Shown here piece by piece: positions 49,585-57,636 of a stretch of DNA of 64,000 nucleotides (positions are counted from its first letter, which is position 1; each line of letters starts with the position of its first letter). The notes under the pieces are model-generated. The model did not search any database. It worked only from the letters and a program-made list of their open reading frames with translations, and was not told where the DNA came from. The position numbers and the translations under genes were made by a program. Origin of the DNA: Cellulosimicrobium terreum (GTDB taxonomy: Bacteria; Actinomycetota; Actinomycetes; Actinomycetales; Cellulomonadaceae); the NCBI GenBank assembly GCA_014803435.1, contig JACYFD010000005.1, positions 461,049 to 525,048 on the forward strand, written 5' to 3'.

Positions 49585-50378
49585 TAGTCCCCCGACCCTG
49601 CGTCGTCCGGGACGGCCACGGGGAACCGCAGCGGCGTCCATCCCAGCGGGAGCAGACCGGGGACGTCGGCCCGCGCACGGTCGGCCGCGTCGGACCACCC
49701 CTGGGCAGCGAGCGTCCTGGCCGTGCCGACGGCGCCGCGCGCCACGCGGAAGCCCACGTCCTCGATCCGTGCGTCGGGCGCGCTGCCCCGACGTACGGAG
49801 GCCCGCACGCTCCACGGTGGATCGGCCCAGCCGCCGCCCCGCAGGCTCCGGTACTCGCCGTACCGCGCGGTGTCGGCATAGTCCCAGCACCACTCCCACA
49901 CGTTGCCGAGGGTGTCGAACAGGCCGAGGTCGTTCGGTGCCTTGCGCGCGACGGGCTGTGGTCCGTCGACCTCCTCGGACGTCCAGGCGATCTGCGGCAG
50001 CGGACCGTAGGTCGGTCCGTGCACCCCGGCGCGACACGCGTGCTCCCACTCCGCCTCCGTCGGCAGGCGAAAGCCGTCCGAGGCCACGTCCCACCGCACG
50101 TCGCGACCCTGGACCACGTAGGCAGGGGGAAGGCCCTCGATCGCGGACGCGAGGTTGCACCAGCGCACGGCCTCGAACCAGGTCACACCGTGGACGGGCG
50201 CCTCGACGGAGCCCGTGCCTCCCGTCGACCCTGCGGTCGTGTCGACCGCGCGGTGCTCGGCGACCGTGACCGGAGAGCGACCGAGATCGAAAGCCGCGAG
50301 ATCGACGACGCGGTGCGATCCGGACCGCGCGTCCATGAGCTCGATCCGTCCCGCCGGGACCCGGACCAGCGTCGGCAC
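49584..50378 (-). CDS. SUMF1/FGE-fold protein lacking catalytic cysteines
   Basis: A 264-residue protein with the formylglycine-generating-enzyme (C-lectin-like) fold: VTWFEAVRWCNLASAIEGLPPAY, DGFRLPTEAEWEHACRAG, APNDLGLFDTLGNVWEWCWD and RSLRGGGWADPPWSVRASVRRG ... VGFRVARG. In true FGE two cysteines in the last segment do the chemistry; here the aligned positions are Asp and Val, so it cannot be a standard formylglycine-generating enzyme. It may bind a ligand or partner instead. No signal peptide. The GTG start directly abuts the NUDIX stop, and the next gene is the BTAD regulator, to which it is coupled; a regulatory partnership is inferred. Confidence 0.82.
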   Translation of the reverse strand: MPTLVRVPAGRIELMDARSGSHRVVDLAAFDLGRSPVTVAEHRAVDTTAGSTGGTGSVEAPVHGVTWFEAVRWCNLASAIEGLPPAYVVQGRDVRWDVASDGFRLPTEAEWEHACRAGVHGPTYGPLPQIAWTSEEVDGPQPVARKAPNDLGLFDTLGNVWEWCWDYADTARYGEYRSLRGGGWADPPWSVRASVRRGSAPDARIEDVGFRVARGAVGTARTLAAQGWSDAADRARADVPGLLPLGWTPLRFPVAVPDDAGSGD

Positions 50379-51056
50379 TCAGCCGCCGCGGCGCTCGGGC
50401 CAGGGTGCGTCCGCGGGGCGCAACGACGCCCAGCCGCCCGCGCGGGAGGCCGCGGCCGCGAGCAGCCCGACGACGGCGGACGGGTTGTGCACGTCGCCGC
50501 GCAGCACCGCCGCGACGGCCTCGTCGAACGGGACCCAGCGCAGCTCCATGTCGAGCTCCTCGCCCTCGCGGACGAACCGCTCGCTCTCCGGCACCGGCGA
50601 GAGGTCGCGGGCGAGGAAGACGCGCAGCGCCTCGTTCGAGCCGCCGGGCGTCGTGTAGTAGTCCACGAGCACGTCCCAGCGTGCGGCTCTCAGGTCCGTC
50701 TCCTCCGCGAGCTCGCGGGCCGCGGCGAGCCGCGCGTCCTCGCCGTCGACGTCGAGCAGGCCGGCCGGCGGCTCCCACAGCTCGCTCCGCACGGGGTGAC
50801 GGTACTGGCGCAGGAGCAGGACACGGTCGTCCTCGTCGAGCGCGACGACGGCCACCGCACCGGGGTGGTCGAGGTACTCGCGCGTGACCCGACCGCCCTC
50901 CCCGAGGTCGACGTCGTCGGACCGCAGGTCGAAGATCCGGCCCGGGTGCACGACCCTCGTCGCCGTCACCGGGCGCGGCGTGGCCACGTCGACGAGCGGT
51001 CGGTGCTCGTCCGGACCGGCAGGTCCGGCTGGGCCTGCCGGAACGACGTCGCCCAT
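50379..51056 (-). CDS. NUDIX hydrolase, ADP-ribose pyrophosphatase type
   Basis: A 225-residue NUDIX enzyme. Nudix box GLLDVDGEDARLAAARELAEETDL (about residues 98-122) is preceded by RQYRHPVRSELWEPPAG, the signature of ADP-ribose/nucleotide-sugar hydrolases; YYTTPGGSNEALRVFLARDL follows. Splits ADP-ribose to AMP and ribose-5-phosphate. Its ATG shares one base with the pyrG stop (TGATG). The neighbour pair pyrG-NUDIX is conserved in actinobacteria (Rv1699-Rv1700). The N-terminal 25 residues are Gly/Pro/Ala-rich. Confidence 0.9.
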   Translation of the reverse strand: MGDVVPAGPAGPAGPDEHRPLVDVATPRPVTATRVVHPGRIFDLRSDDVDLGEGGRVTREYLDHPGAVAVVALDEDDRVLLLRQYRHPVRSELWEPPAGLLDVDGEDARLAAARELAEETDLRAARWDVLVDYYTTPGGSNEALRVFLARDLSPVPESERFVREGEELDMELRWVPFDEAVAAVLRGDVHNPSAVVGLLAAAASRAGGWASLRPADAPWPERRGG

Positions 51057-52741
51057 CAGTCGGCCTGGCCGTTCAGAGCGGCGGCGACCAGGCCTGCGAA
51101 CAGCGGGTGCGCGCGCGTGGGCCGGGACTTGAACTCGGGGTGCGCCTGCGTGCTCACGTAGTACGGGTGCACGTCCGCGGGCAGCTCCACGAACTCGACG
51201 AGCGAGGAGTCGGGAGAGGCACCCGAGACGACCAGCCCCGCCTCCTCGAGCCTCGCCCGGAACGTGTTGTTCACCTCGTACCGGTGCCGGTGCCGCTCCG
51301 AGACGCGCTCGGACCCGTATGCGGTGGCGACGACCGAGCCCGGCACGAGCGCCGCCTCGTACGAGCCGAGACGCATCGTCCCGCCCAGGTCGCCGTCGCC
51401 GCCGACGATGGCGAGCTGCTCCTCCATCGTCGCGATCAGCGGGTTCGCCGTGTCCGGGTCGAACTCCGTCGACGACGCGTCGGCGATGCCGAGGACGTTG
51501 CGCGCGTACTCGATGACCATCGACTGCAGGCCGAGGCAGATCCCGAGCGTCGGGACCTTGTTCTCGCGCGACCAGCGCAAGGCGCCGAGCTTGCCCTCGA
51601 TCCCCCGCACGCCGAACCCGCCCGGGACCAGCACCGCGTCGACGCCGTGCAGCGCGTCGTCCGCACCAGCAGGCGTCTGGCACTCGTCGGACGCGACCCA
51701 ACGGATCGTCACCTTGGCGTCGTTCGCGAACCCGCCTGCCCGCAGCGCCTCCGTGACGGACAGGTACGCGTCCGGGAGGTCGATGTACTTGCCGACGAGC
51801 GCGACCTCCACCCGGTGCGCAGGCTGGTGCACGCGCTCGAGGAGCTGGCTCCAACCGTCCCAGTCCACGTCGTGGAACGGCAGCCCGAGGCGCCGGACGA
51901 CATAGGCGTCGAGGCCCTCGGAGTGCAGGACACGCGGGATGTCGTAGATGCTCGGCGCGTCGACCGCGTTCACGACCGCCTCGTTGTCCACGTCGCACAT
52001 GAGCGCGATCTTGCGCTTGACGGGGTCGGGGACGACGCGGTCGGCACGCAGCACGATGGCGTCGGGCTGGATGCCGATCGAGCGCAGGGCAGCGACCGAG
52101 TGCTGCGTCGGCTTGGTCTTGAGCTCGCCGGACGGGCCGATGTAGGGGACGAGCGACACGTGGAGGAAGAACACGTCGTCGCGACCCAGCTCGTGGCGCA
52201 CCTGGCGGGCAGCCTCGAGGAACGGCTGGGACTCGATGTCACCGACGGTCCCACCGACCTCGGTGATGATCACGTCGACCTCGGGGCCGGCCTGTGCGCG
52301 CATCCGCGACTTGATCTCGTCGGTGATGTGCGGGATGACCTGCACGGTGTCGCCGAGGTACTCGCCGCGTCGCTCGCGCGCGATCACCTGGGAGTACACC
52401 TGCCCGGTGGTGACGTTCGCGGTCGACTCGAGGTCCACGTCCAGGAACCGCTCGTAGTGACCGATGTCGAGGTCCGTCTCGACACCGTCCTCGGTGACGA
52501 AGACCTCGCCGTGCTGGAACGGGTTCATCGTCCCGGGGTCCACGTTGAGGTACGGGTCGAGCTTCTGCATGGTGACGCGCAGGCCGCGCGACCGGAGCAG
52601 TCGGCCGAGGCTCGATGCCGTGAGGCCCTTGCCGAGCGAGGAGGCGACGCCGCCGGTGACGAAGACGTGCGCGGTGCGGTGCTCGGAGCGAGCGCCCGAT
52701 GCGTTGAGTCGGGAAGAGGGCCGGTTCAGATGGTCTGCCAC
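51056..52741 (-). CDS. pyrG: CTP synthase
   Basis: A 561-residue enzyme making CTP from UTP, ATP and glutamine. The N-terminal synthetase domain has [44 protein letters not shown] and [17 protein letters not shown]. The glutaminase domain has [10 protein letters not shown], Cys402 in GICLGLQ, and HPEFKSRP. An N-terminal extension of about 25 residues is disordered. Start: GTG at 52741, eight bases after a TAGGAT box; a GTG at 52777 is also in frame but lies upstream of that box. Confidence 0.96.
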   Translation of the reverse strand: MADHLNRPSSRLNASGARSEHRTAHVFVTGGVASSLGKGLTASSLGRLLRSRGLRVTMQKLDPYLNVDPGTMNPFQHGEVFVTEDGVETDLDIGHYERFLDVDLESTANVTTGQVYSQVIARERRGEYLGDTVQVIPHITDEIKSRMRAQAGPEVDVIITEVGGTVGDIESQPFLEAARQVRHELGRDDVFFLHVSLVPYIGPSGELKTKPTQHSVAALRSIGIQPDAIVLRADRVVPDPVKRKIALMCDVDNEAVVNAVDAPSIYDIPRVLHSEGLDAYVVRRLGLPFHDVDWDGWSQLLERVHQPAHRVEVALVGKYIDLPDAYLSVTEALRAGGFANDAKVTIRWVASDECQTPAGADDALHGVDAVLVPGGFGVRGIEGKLGALRWSRENKVPTLGICLGLQSMVIEYARNVLGIADASSTEFDPDTANPLIATMEEQLAIVGGDGDLGGTMRLGSYEAALVPGSVVATAYGSERVSERHRHRYEVNNTFRARLEEAGLVVSGASPDSSLVEFVELPADVHPYYVSTQAHPEFKSRPTRAHPLFAGLVAAALNGQAD

Positions 52742-52749
52742 GGAACTCA

Positions 52750-52755
52750 ATCCTA
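52750..52755 (-). promoter_or_regulatory. -10 box of pyrG
   Basis: TAGGAT on the minus strand, eight bases before the GTG at 52741. It would drive pyrG, the NUDIX gene, the SUMF1-like gene and the BTAD regulator, which have no gaps between them. Confidence 0.5.
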
Positions 52756-52834
52756 ACAGCGGGTCCGACGTCGGCACGCTGGCCGCGACGTGCGCCTCGC
52801 CATGTGCCGTCCACCGACGCGGTCCCGAGCCCGC

Positions 52835-54508
52835 TCAGCCGGGCGTGCCGCCCCGACGGACGACGCCGAGGAGAGCACTGCGGTCCCCCACGAGCGACAC
52901 CCCGACCACGACCCCGCCCGCGACCACCGCGGCGAGGACCCCGACGCCCACCGCGGCGAGCCAGCCCGCGTCGTCGGGCAGGAGCGCGCGCGACAGCACG
53001 GCCCCGAGGACCGCCCCGACCGCCGTCCCCGCACCGACGACCCCGAGCGTGCGCACGACCCCCCGCGTCGCCTCGGGACCTGCGACCCGACGCACCGCCA
53101 GGAGGAGACCGAGGCCGGCGACGGCCATACCGGTCGTCGTGGCGAGGCCGAGCATCGACAGCACACCCACCTGGTCGCGCACCCCCGTCACGAGGGGCAG
53201 GACGAACGCCGCCACGGCCACCACGAACCAGCCCGACACCGTCACGGCCACCGCGACACGCTGGCGGTCGATCGTGTAGAGGGCTCGTGACAGGTGCAGG
53301 ATCAGGGCGAAGCCGACGATCCCGGGCGCCATCCACGCGACGCCTGCACCGAGCCCGGCGACCGAGGTGCGCGCGACGGCGTCGAACACGACCTCGACCG
53401 ATCCGGCTGCCGCGACGAGTGCGGCGACGCCCAGCCCGGAGACGACGACCAGGGCACGCGTCGTCGACGCGAGGAGACGGTGGAACGCGTCCTGCCGGCC
53501 GTGGGCGACGTGCTCCGCGAGGCGCGGGAACGCGCTCGTCGCGAGCGGGAACGCGAGCACCGCGTACGGGAGCAGGTAGACCTGCTGAACGAACGTGTAC
53601 GTCGGGAACGTCTCCTGCGGACCGAACCTCAGCGCGGCGCCCATCGCGGCGAGCACGGAGAGCTGTTGCGCGACGAGCGCGCCCACGCCCGCGAGCGCGA
53701 GGTTGCGCGCCCGCACGCCCTCACCGTTCGGGAACCGGAGCGTCGGGCGCAGACGCGTCCCTGTCCGCAGCACGGGGCCGACGAGCGGGATCGCGAGGAC
53801 CGCGACTCCCAGCGTCGTACCCCAGCCGAGCCAGGCGACCGCCTGACCGGACAGGGCTGCGACGTCGGCCTGGTTCCCGTCCGCCAACGCGACGAAGACG
53901 AGGTACACGGCGATCACGGCGAGGCTCGACAGCAGCGGGGAGAACGCCTGCCAGAAGAAGCGCTTGTGCGCTTGGAGCACCCCGCCGAGGACCACGGCGA
54001 TCCCGTAGAGCGGGACCTGCAGCGCGAAGACGCGCACGAACGTCGCCGTGACGTCGACGAGCTCGGGGTGCTTCGCCATGAGGACGGCGGCGATCGGCCC
54101 GGCGAGCAGCGCGAGCAGCGCCCCGAGCGGCACGAGCACGAGCAGCGTCCAGCCGAGCACGGCCGAGGCGATCCGCGAGACGTCGCCCTGCGCGCGGCGC
54201 GCGATCGGCCCGGCCAGCAGCGGCACCACCGCGCCCGCGAGGGCTCCGCCCGCCGCGACCTCGAACAGCACGTTCGGCAGCACGTTCGCCGACGCGTAGG
54301 CGGTGCCGACGCCGGTGGTCCCCAGCGTGGACGACAGCACGAGCGAGCGGGCGAACCCGACGAGCCGGCTCGCGATCGTGACGACCGTGATCATCGCTGC
54401 CGCGCCGGCGAGCGTGCCCGTGACGGCACGCAGGCGCCCCGCGCGACCGGCGCGCTCCGGTCCTACCGGCTCGGCGGGCGGCGTGACGGGCGGCCCGAGG
54501 TCGGTCAA
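52835..54508 (-). CDS. murJ: MurJ/MviN-like lipid II flippase
   Basis: A 557-residue MOP-superfamily protein with about fourteen helices. Family motifs: IASRLVGFARSLVLSSTLG in helix 1, AYASANVLPNVLFEVAAGGALAGAVVPLL, LYGIAVVLGGVLQAHKRFFWQAFSPLLSS and VQQVYLLPYAVLAFPLATSAFPRLAEH. MurJ translocates undecaprenyl-linked peptidoglycan precursors. The cytosolic N-terminus has no ATG or GTG before helix 1; TTG at 54508, overlapping the upstream stop by four bases (TTGA), fits. The large C-terminal domain of mycobacterial MviN is absent. It may handle another polyprenyl-linked sugar, given the MraY-like gene beside it. Confidence 0.88.
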   Translation of the reverse strand: MTDLGPPVTPPAEPVGPERAGRAGRLRAVTGTLAGAAAMITVVTIASRLVGFARSLVLSSTLGTTGVGTAYASANVLPNVLFEVAAGGALAGAVVPLLAGPIARRAQGDVSRIASAVLGWTLLVLVPLGALLALLAGPIAAVLMAKHPELVDVTATFVRVFALQVPLYGIAVVLGGVLQAHKRFFWQAFSPLLSSLAVIAVYLVFVALADGNQADVAALSGQAVAWLGWGTTLGVAVLAIPLVGPVLRTGTRLRPTLRFPNGEGVRARNLALAGVGALVAQQLSVLAAMGAALRFGPQETFPTYTFVQQVYLLPYAVLAFPLATSAFPRLAEHVAHGRQDAFHRLLASTTRALVVVSGLGVAALVAAAGSVEVVFDAVARTSVAGLGAGVAWMAPGIVGFALILHLSRALYTIDRQRVAVAVTVSGWFVVAVAAFVLPLVTGVRDQVGVLSMLGLATTTGMAVAGLGLLLAVRRVAGPEATRGVVRTLGVVGAGTAVGAVLGAVLSRALLPDDAGWLAAVGVGVLAAVVAGGVVVGVSLVGDRSALLGVVRRGGTPG

Positions 54509-55353
54509 GCGCTCTCGCCCGCCGCGCGCCGGCCCCACGAGTCGACCTGGCGCAGCACGTCGTTGCCCTCGATGACCCGCGAGAAGCTCACCCGCTCGCT
54601 CGCGAGGGTCAGACAGACGACTCCCACGAGCGCGGCGACCCGGACGGCACGCGGCGCACCCGTCACGACCTGCATCCCGACGACGGCCCCGAGCGCGTTC
54701 GCCCCGCAGTCGCCGAGCATGTCGTGCTCGGCCAGGTCCGGCCCGGCAGCTGCGGCGCACGCGCCGAGGACGGCACCGGTGGTGGCACCTGCCGCCGTGG
54801 GGGCGAGCAGGACGGTCGCGGCCCCTGCCGCCTTGAGCGCACGACCCGGCCGCAGGTCGAGAAGGTTGAGCAGGTTGGCCGACCCGGCGACGAGCGCGCC
54901 GTCAACGGCGGCATCGACGAGTCGGCCGAGCCCCCGCCCGCGACCGGCGAGCGTGGCCGCGGCGAGGGACGTGGCGCCGATGCCGAGGACCTTGAGCCCG
55001 CCCGTCGTGAGCGTCCCGTGCGCGAGGGCGCCCAGGTGGCCGCGCAGACCCTTCGTCCGGGTGTCGGTGTCCTCGGCGAGGTCGTCGACGAGCCCGAAGG
55101 CACCCGCGCCGACGGCGGCGACGAGGCCGGCGGTGCGGGCCCGGCCGCTGTCCGCAGCCACGAGAGCCCCCGCGGCCAGGCCCGCCGCGACAGCGGGCCC
55201 CTCGAGCAGGCTGATCGGCTCGCCGCGATGGTTCGTCCGGGTCCACCGGGCGGCGCCACCGGGAGGCCGTCGCTCGAGCGCGCGGCGGGTCGACGCCGTC
55301 ACGAGGCCGGCGACCGAGACGGTGGCGAGAGCCCTGCCGAGTCGTGGCATCAT
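54505..55353 (-). CDS. Short MraY/WecA-like polyprenyl-phosphate sugar transferase
   Basis: A 282-residue membrane protein of glycosyltransferase family 4 (MraY/WecA). Active-site motifs appear in order: FGLVDDLAEDTDTRTKGLRGHL, SANLLNLLDLRPGRALK and DMLGDCGANALGA. These hold the acidic residues that bind Mg2+. It is shorter than MraY (about 320-370 residues), missing some helices and the usual C-terminal His-rich loop. I infer transfer of a sugar phosphate onto undecaprenyl phosphate, or a related role. Sits between steB and murJ, coupled to both by overlap. Confidence 0.8.
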   Translation of the reverse strand: MMPRLGRALATVSVAGLVTASTRRALERRPPGGAARWTRTNHRGEPISLLEGPAVAAGLAAGALVAADSGRARTAGLVAAVGAGAFGLVDDLAEDTDTRTKGLRGHLGALAHGTLTTGGLKVLGIGATSLAAATLAGRGRGLGRLVDAAVDGALVAGSANLLNLLDLRPGRALKAAGAATVLLAPTAAGATTGAVLGACAAAAGPDLAEHDMLGDCGANALGAVVGMQVVTGAPRAVRVAALVGVVCLTLASERVSFSRVIEGNDVLRQVDSWGRRAAGESA

Positions 55354-56372
55354 CAGCCTTCCTCGGCGTCGGTGCCGGCGTCGGGCGCCGGCTCGCCGTC
55401 GGGAAGGTCGACCGCGGGCGGCAGGACCGCCGTCGCCGACTCCTCGAAGCCGAACTGTCCCACCTCGCCGGCGATCCGTGCGGCGACGGCGAGCGGGACG
55501 TTGATACGGCCCGGCTCGGCCTCCACGCCGCTCACCGTGGACAACCGCTCGGCCAGCTCCTCCTGCCCCCGCACCAGCGAGACCAGGTCCCCGCCCTCGG
55601 TGGTCGGGCCGACGATCACCGCGGCGTCGGCGACGTCCTGCGCGGCCACGGCGATCGCGACCTCGCTCTCGAGCACCGCTTCGTCGGGCGCCGCCTCGGG
55701 CTCGTCGGCCGAGGCGGAGGTCGCCGCCTGCTCGGGCGCGGGACCGCTGACGAGCACGACCGAGTCCGCGGGGAGCGTCTGCTCGCTCACCACGTCCATG
55801 AGCTCGAACCGCTCGAGCAGCACCTCCAGCTCGGTCGCGCCTTCGCTGCGCGCTTCCGTGTCGTCCTCCGCTGAACCGGTGAGGGACAGTGCGAGGGCTC
55901 GGGCGAGGCGCTGGTCGGGGGTCGCGTCGTCCGCGATCTCGCCGAGCTTGTCGCCGAGTCCGTCCGCGACCGTCTCACGGGCGCTCTCGTCGTCGGGGCT
56001 CGTCCAGGAGTCGGTGAGCCGCACGTGCGCGACCACCGTGGCCCCCGACTGCTCCAGCACCGCGGTCAGGTCCTCGTCGCGCCCCGGGTCGGCGCCGTCG
56101 AGGTCGACCAGGGCGACGCGGCGGTCGGTCAGGGCACCGTCGACGAGCTGCGGTCCGGCGGCGTCGATGTAGCGGGAGTCGTTGTCTAGCGACACGTTCG
56201 CGTCGTCGAGCTGGTCGCGCAGCTCGTTGCGCTCGGTGCGCAGCTGCTCCACCTGCCCGGTGAGCTGGTCGCCGATGGCGCCCTGGAGCGGCCCGGCCCC
56301 GAGGATGATCCCGACGGCGAGCGCGAGGAAGACCGAGATCAACGAGACGATGTGGTACCTGAAGTCGATCAC
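55353..56372 (-). CDS. steB: SteB / MctB-family protein
   Basis: A 339-residue membrane protein. MIDFRYHIVSLISVFLALAVGIILGAGPLQ is the single N-terminal helix and family signature; a coiled coil (VEQLRTERNELRDQLDDANVSL) and a large external domain follow. In corynebacteria SteB works with SteA at the septum to control cell-wall cleavage; in M. tuberculosis the homologue MctB is tied to copper efflux. Gene order steA-steB before pyrG is the known one. The acidic C-terminus (APDAGTDAEEG) is disordered. Confidence 0.88.
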   Translation of the reverse strand: MIDFRYHIVSLISVFLALAVGIILGAGPLQGAIGDQLTGQVEQLRTERNELRDQLDDANVSLDNDSRYIDAAGPQLVDGALTDRRVALVDLDGADPGRDEDLTAVLEQSGATVVAHVRLTDSWTSPDDESARETVADGLGDKLGEIADDATPDQRLARALALSLTGSAEDDTEARSEGATELEVLLERFELMDVVSEQTLPADSVVLVSGPAPEQAATSASADEPEAAPDEAVLESEVAIAVAAQDVADAAVIVGPTTEGGDLVSLVRGQEELAERLSTVSGVEAEPGRINVPLAVAARIAGEVGQFGFEESATAVLPPAVDLPDGEPAPDAGTDAEEG

Positions 56373-56445
56373 TGTGCGGTGGTGTCCTTCGATGTGTGCG
56401 GCAATCGTGCGTGGTCGCGGGTGTGCGCTCCGGCGCCGGAGCGGC

Positions 56446-57630
56446 TCAACCGCCGGAGAACAGCGTCCCGATCCAGGAGGTCAGGTCGTCGATGCGTGCG
56501 CCCACCAGCCCGAAGAACGTCTGGCCGGCCGCCGTCGACCACAGCGCGGCCGCGACCGCCAGGACGCCGGCGAGCGAGAGCAGCGTGAGCTGGACGTTGG
56601 AGATGCGGTGCCGGTAGAGCCGGGACACGCCCTTGGCGTCGACCAGCTTTCCCCCGACGCGCAGCCGGGTGAGGAACGTGCTCGCCATCCCGGCGCGGCC
56701 CTTGTCGAGGAACTCGACCAGCGTCGCGTGCGTCCCGACCGCCACGATCACCTCGGCTCCCTTGTCGTCGGCGAGCAGCATGGCGATGTCCTCGCTCGTC
56801 CCGGTGGCCGGGAAGACGACGGGATCGACGCCCAGCTCCTTGACCCGCTCCAGCCCCGGCGCCTTGCCGTCCCGGTACGCGTGCACGACGATCTCCGCAC
56901 CGCAGCTCAGGGCGCGGTCCGACACGGAGTCCATGTCACCGACGATCATCTCCGGCTTCCACCCGGCGTCGAGGATCGCGTCGGCCCCGCCGTCGACGCC
57001 GATGAGCACCGGGCGGTACTCCTTGATGTACGGGCGGAGCGTCGCGAGGTCCTCGCGGTAGTGGTACCCGCGCACGACGATGAGCACCTGCCGACCGTCG
57101 ATCTCGGTCCGGATGTCCGGCACGCCGACGCCGTCGAGCAGGAGCTCGCGCTCGCGGCGCAGATAGTTCATCGTGTTCTCGGCGAACGACTCGATCTCGA
57201 CGGAGAGGTTCGCGCGCGCCTCCTCGAGGCTCTCGGCGACCGTCGCCTCGGTCTGCACGACGCCCTCGGCCACGAGGTCGTCGCCGAGGTACACCTTGCC
57301 CCCGTCGAGACGGATGTCGCGACCGTCGGGGATCGCCATGATCGCCGGACCCAGGTCGTCGACGAGGACGATGCCCGCCGCGACCAGGATGTCCGGCCCG
57401 AGGTTCGGGTACCGCCCCGAGACTGACCGGGCCGCGTTGAGCACGGCCACGGGCTTGGCCGTGACGAGCGCGTCCGCCGCCACGCGGTCGATGTCGACGT
57501 GGTCGATGACCGCGACGTCGCCCGGGTTCAGCCTCTTCGTCAGTGCCTTGGTCCGGGCGTCGACACGTGCGGGACCGAGCGTGTCGGACCCGGTGTCCGT
57601 GGACGTTGATCTGCGCAGGGTGAGCCTCAT
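56446..57630 (-). CDS. steA: SteA septum protein, thiamine-pyrophosphokinase-like
   Basis: A 394-residue protein. The core (about 190-330) resembles thiamine pyrophosphokinase: PVLIGVDGGADAIL, IVGDMDSV, ATGTSEDIAMLLADDKGAEVIVAVG. One C-terminal helix (about residues 350-375) anchors it in the membrane next to SteB. SteA/SteB localise and regulate septal peptidoglycan hydrolysis in corynebacteria; thiamine activity is not expected. Begins six bases after the recN stop. 73 bases separate it from steB. Confidence 0.9.
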   Translation of the reverse strand: MRLTLRRSTSTDTGSDTLGPARVDARTKALTKRLNPGDVAVIDHVDIDRVAADALVTAKPVAVLNAARSVSGRYPNLGPDILVAAGIVLVDDLGPAIMAIPDGRDIRLDGGKVYLGDDLVAEGVVQTEATVAESLEEARANLSVEIESFAENTMNYLRRERELLLDGVGVPDIRTEIDGRQVLIVVRGYHYREDLATLRPYIKEYRPVLIGVDGGADAILDAGWKPEMIVGDMDSVSDRALSCGAEIVVHAYRDGKAPGLERVKELGVDPVVFPATGTSEDIAMLLADDKGAEVIVAVGTHATLVEFLDKGRAGMASTFLTRLRVGGKLVDAKGVSRLYRHRISNVQLTLLSLAGVLAVAAALWSTAAGQTFFGLVGARIDDLTSWIGTLFSGG

Positions 57631-57636
57631 CGTCGC

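Noticed and set aside
45949..49587. Plus-strand open frame of about 1200 codons opposite the BTAD gene
   Set aside because: No domain, biased composition; the minus-strand frame has clear BTAD and NB-ARC motifs.
56446..57630. Thiamine pyrophosphokinase
   Set aside because: The TPK-like core is present, but the membrane anchor and steB/recN neighbourhood match SteA, a septum protein.
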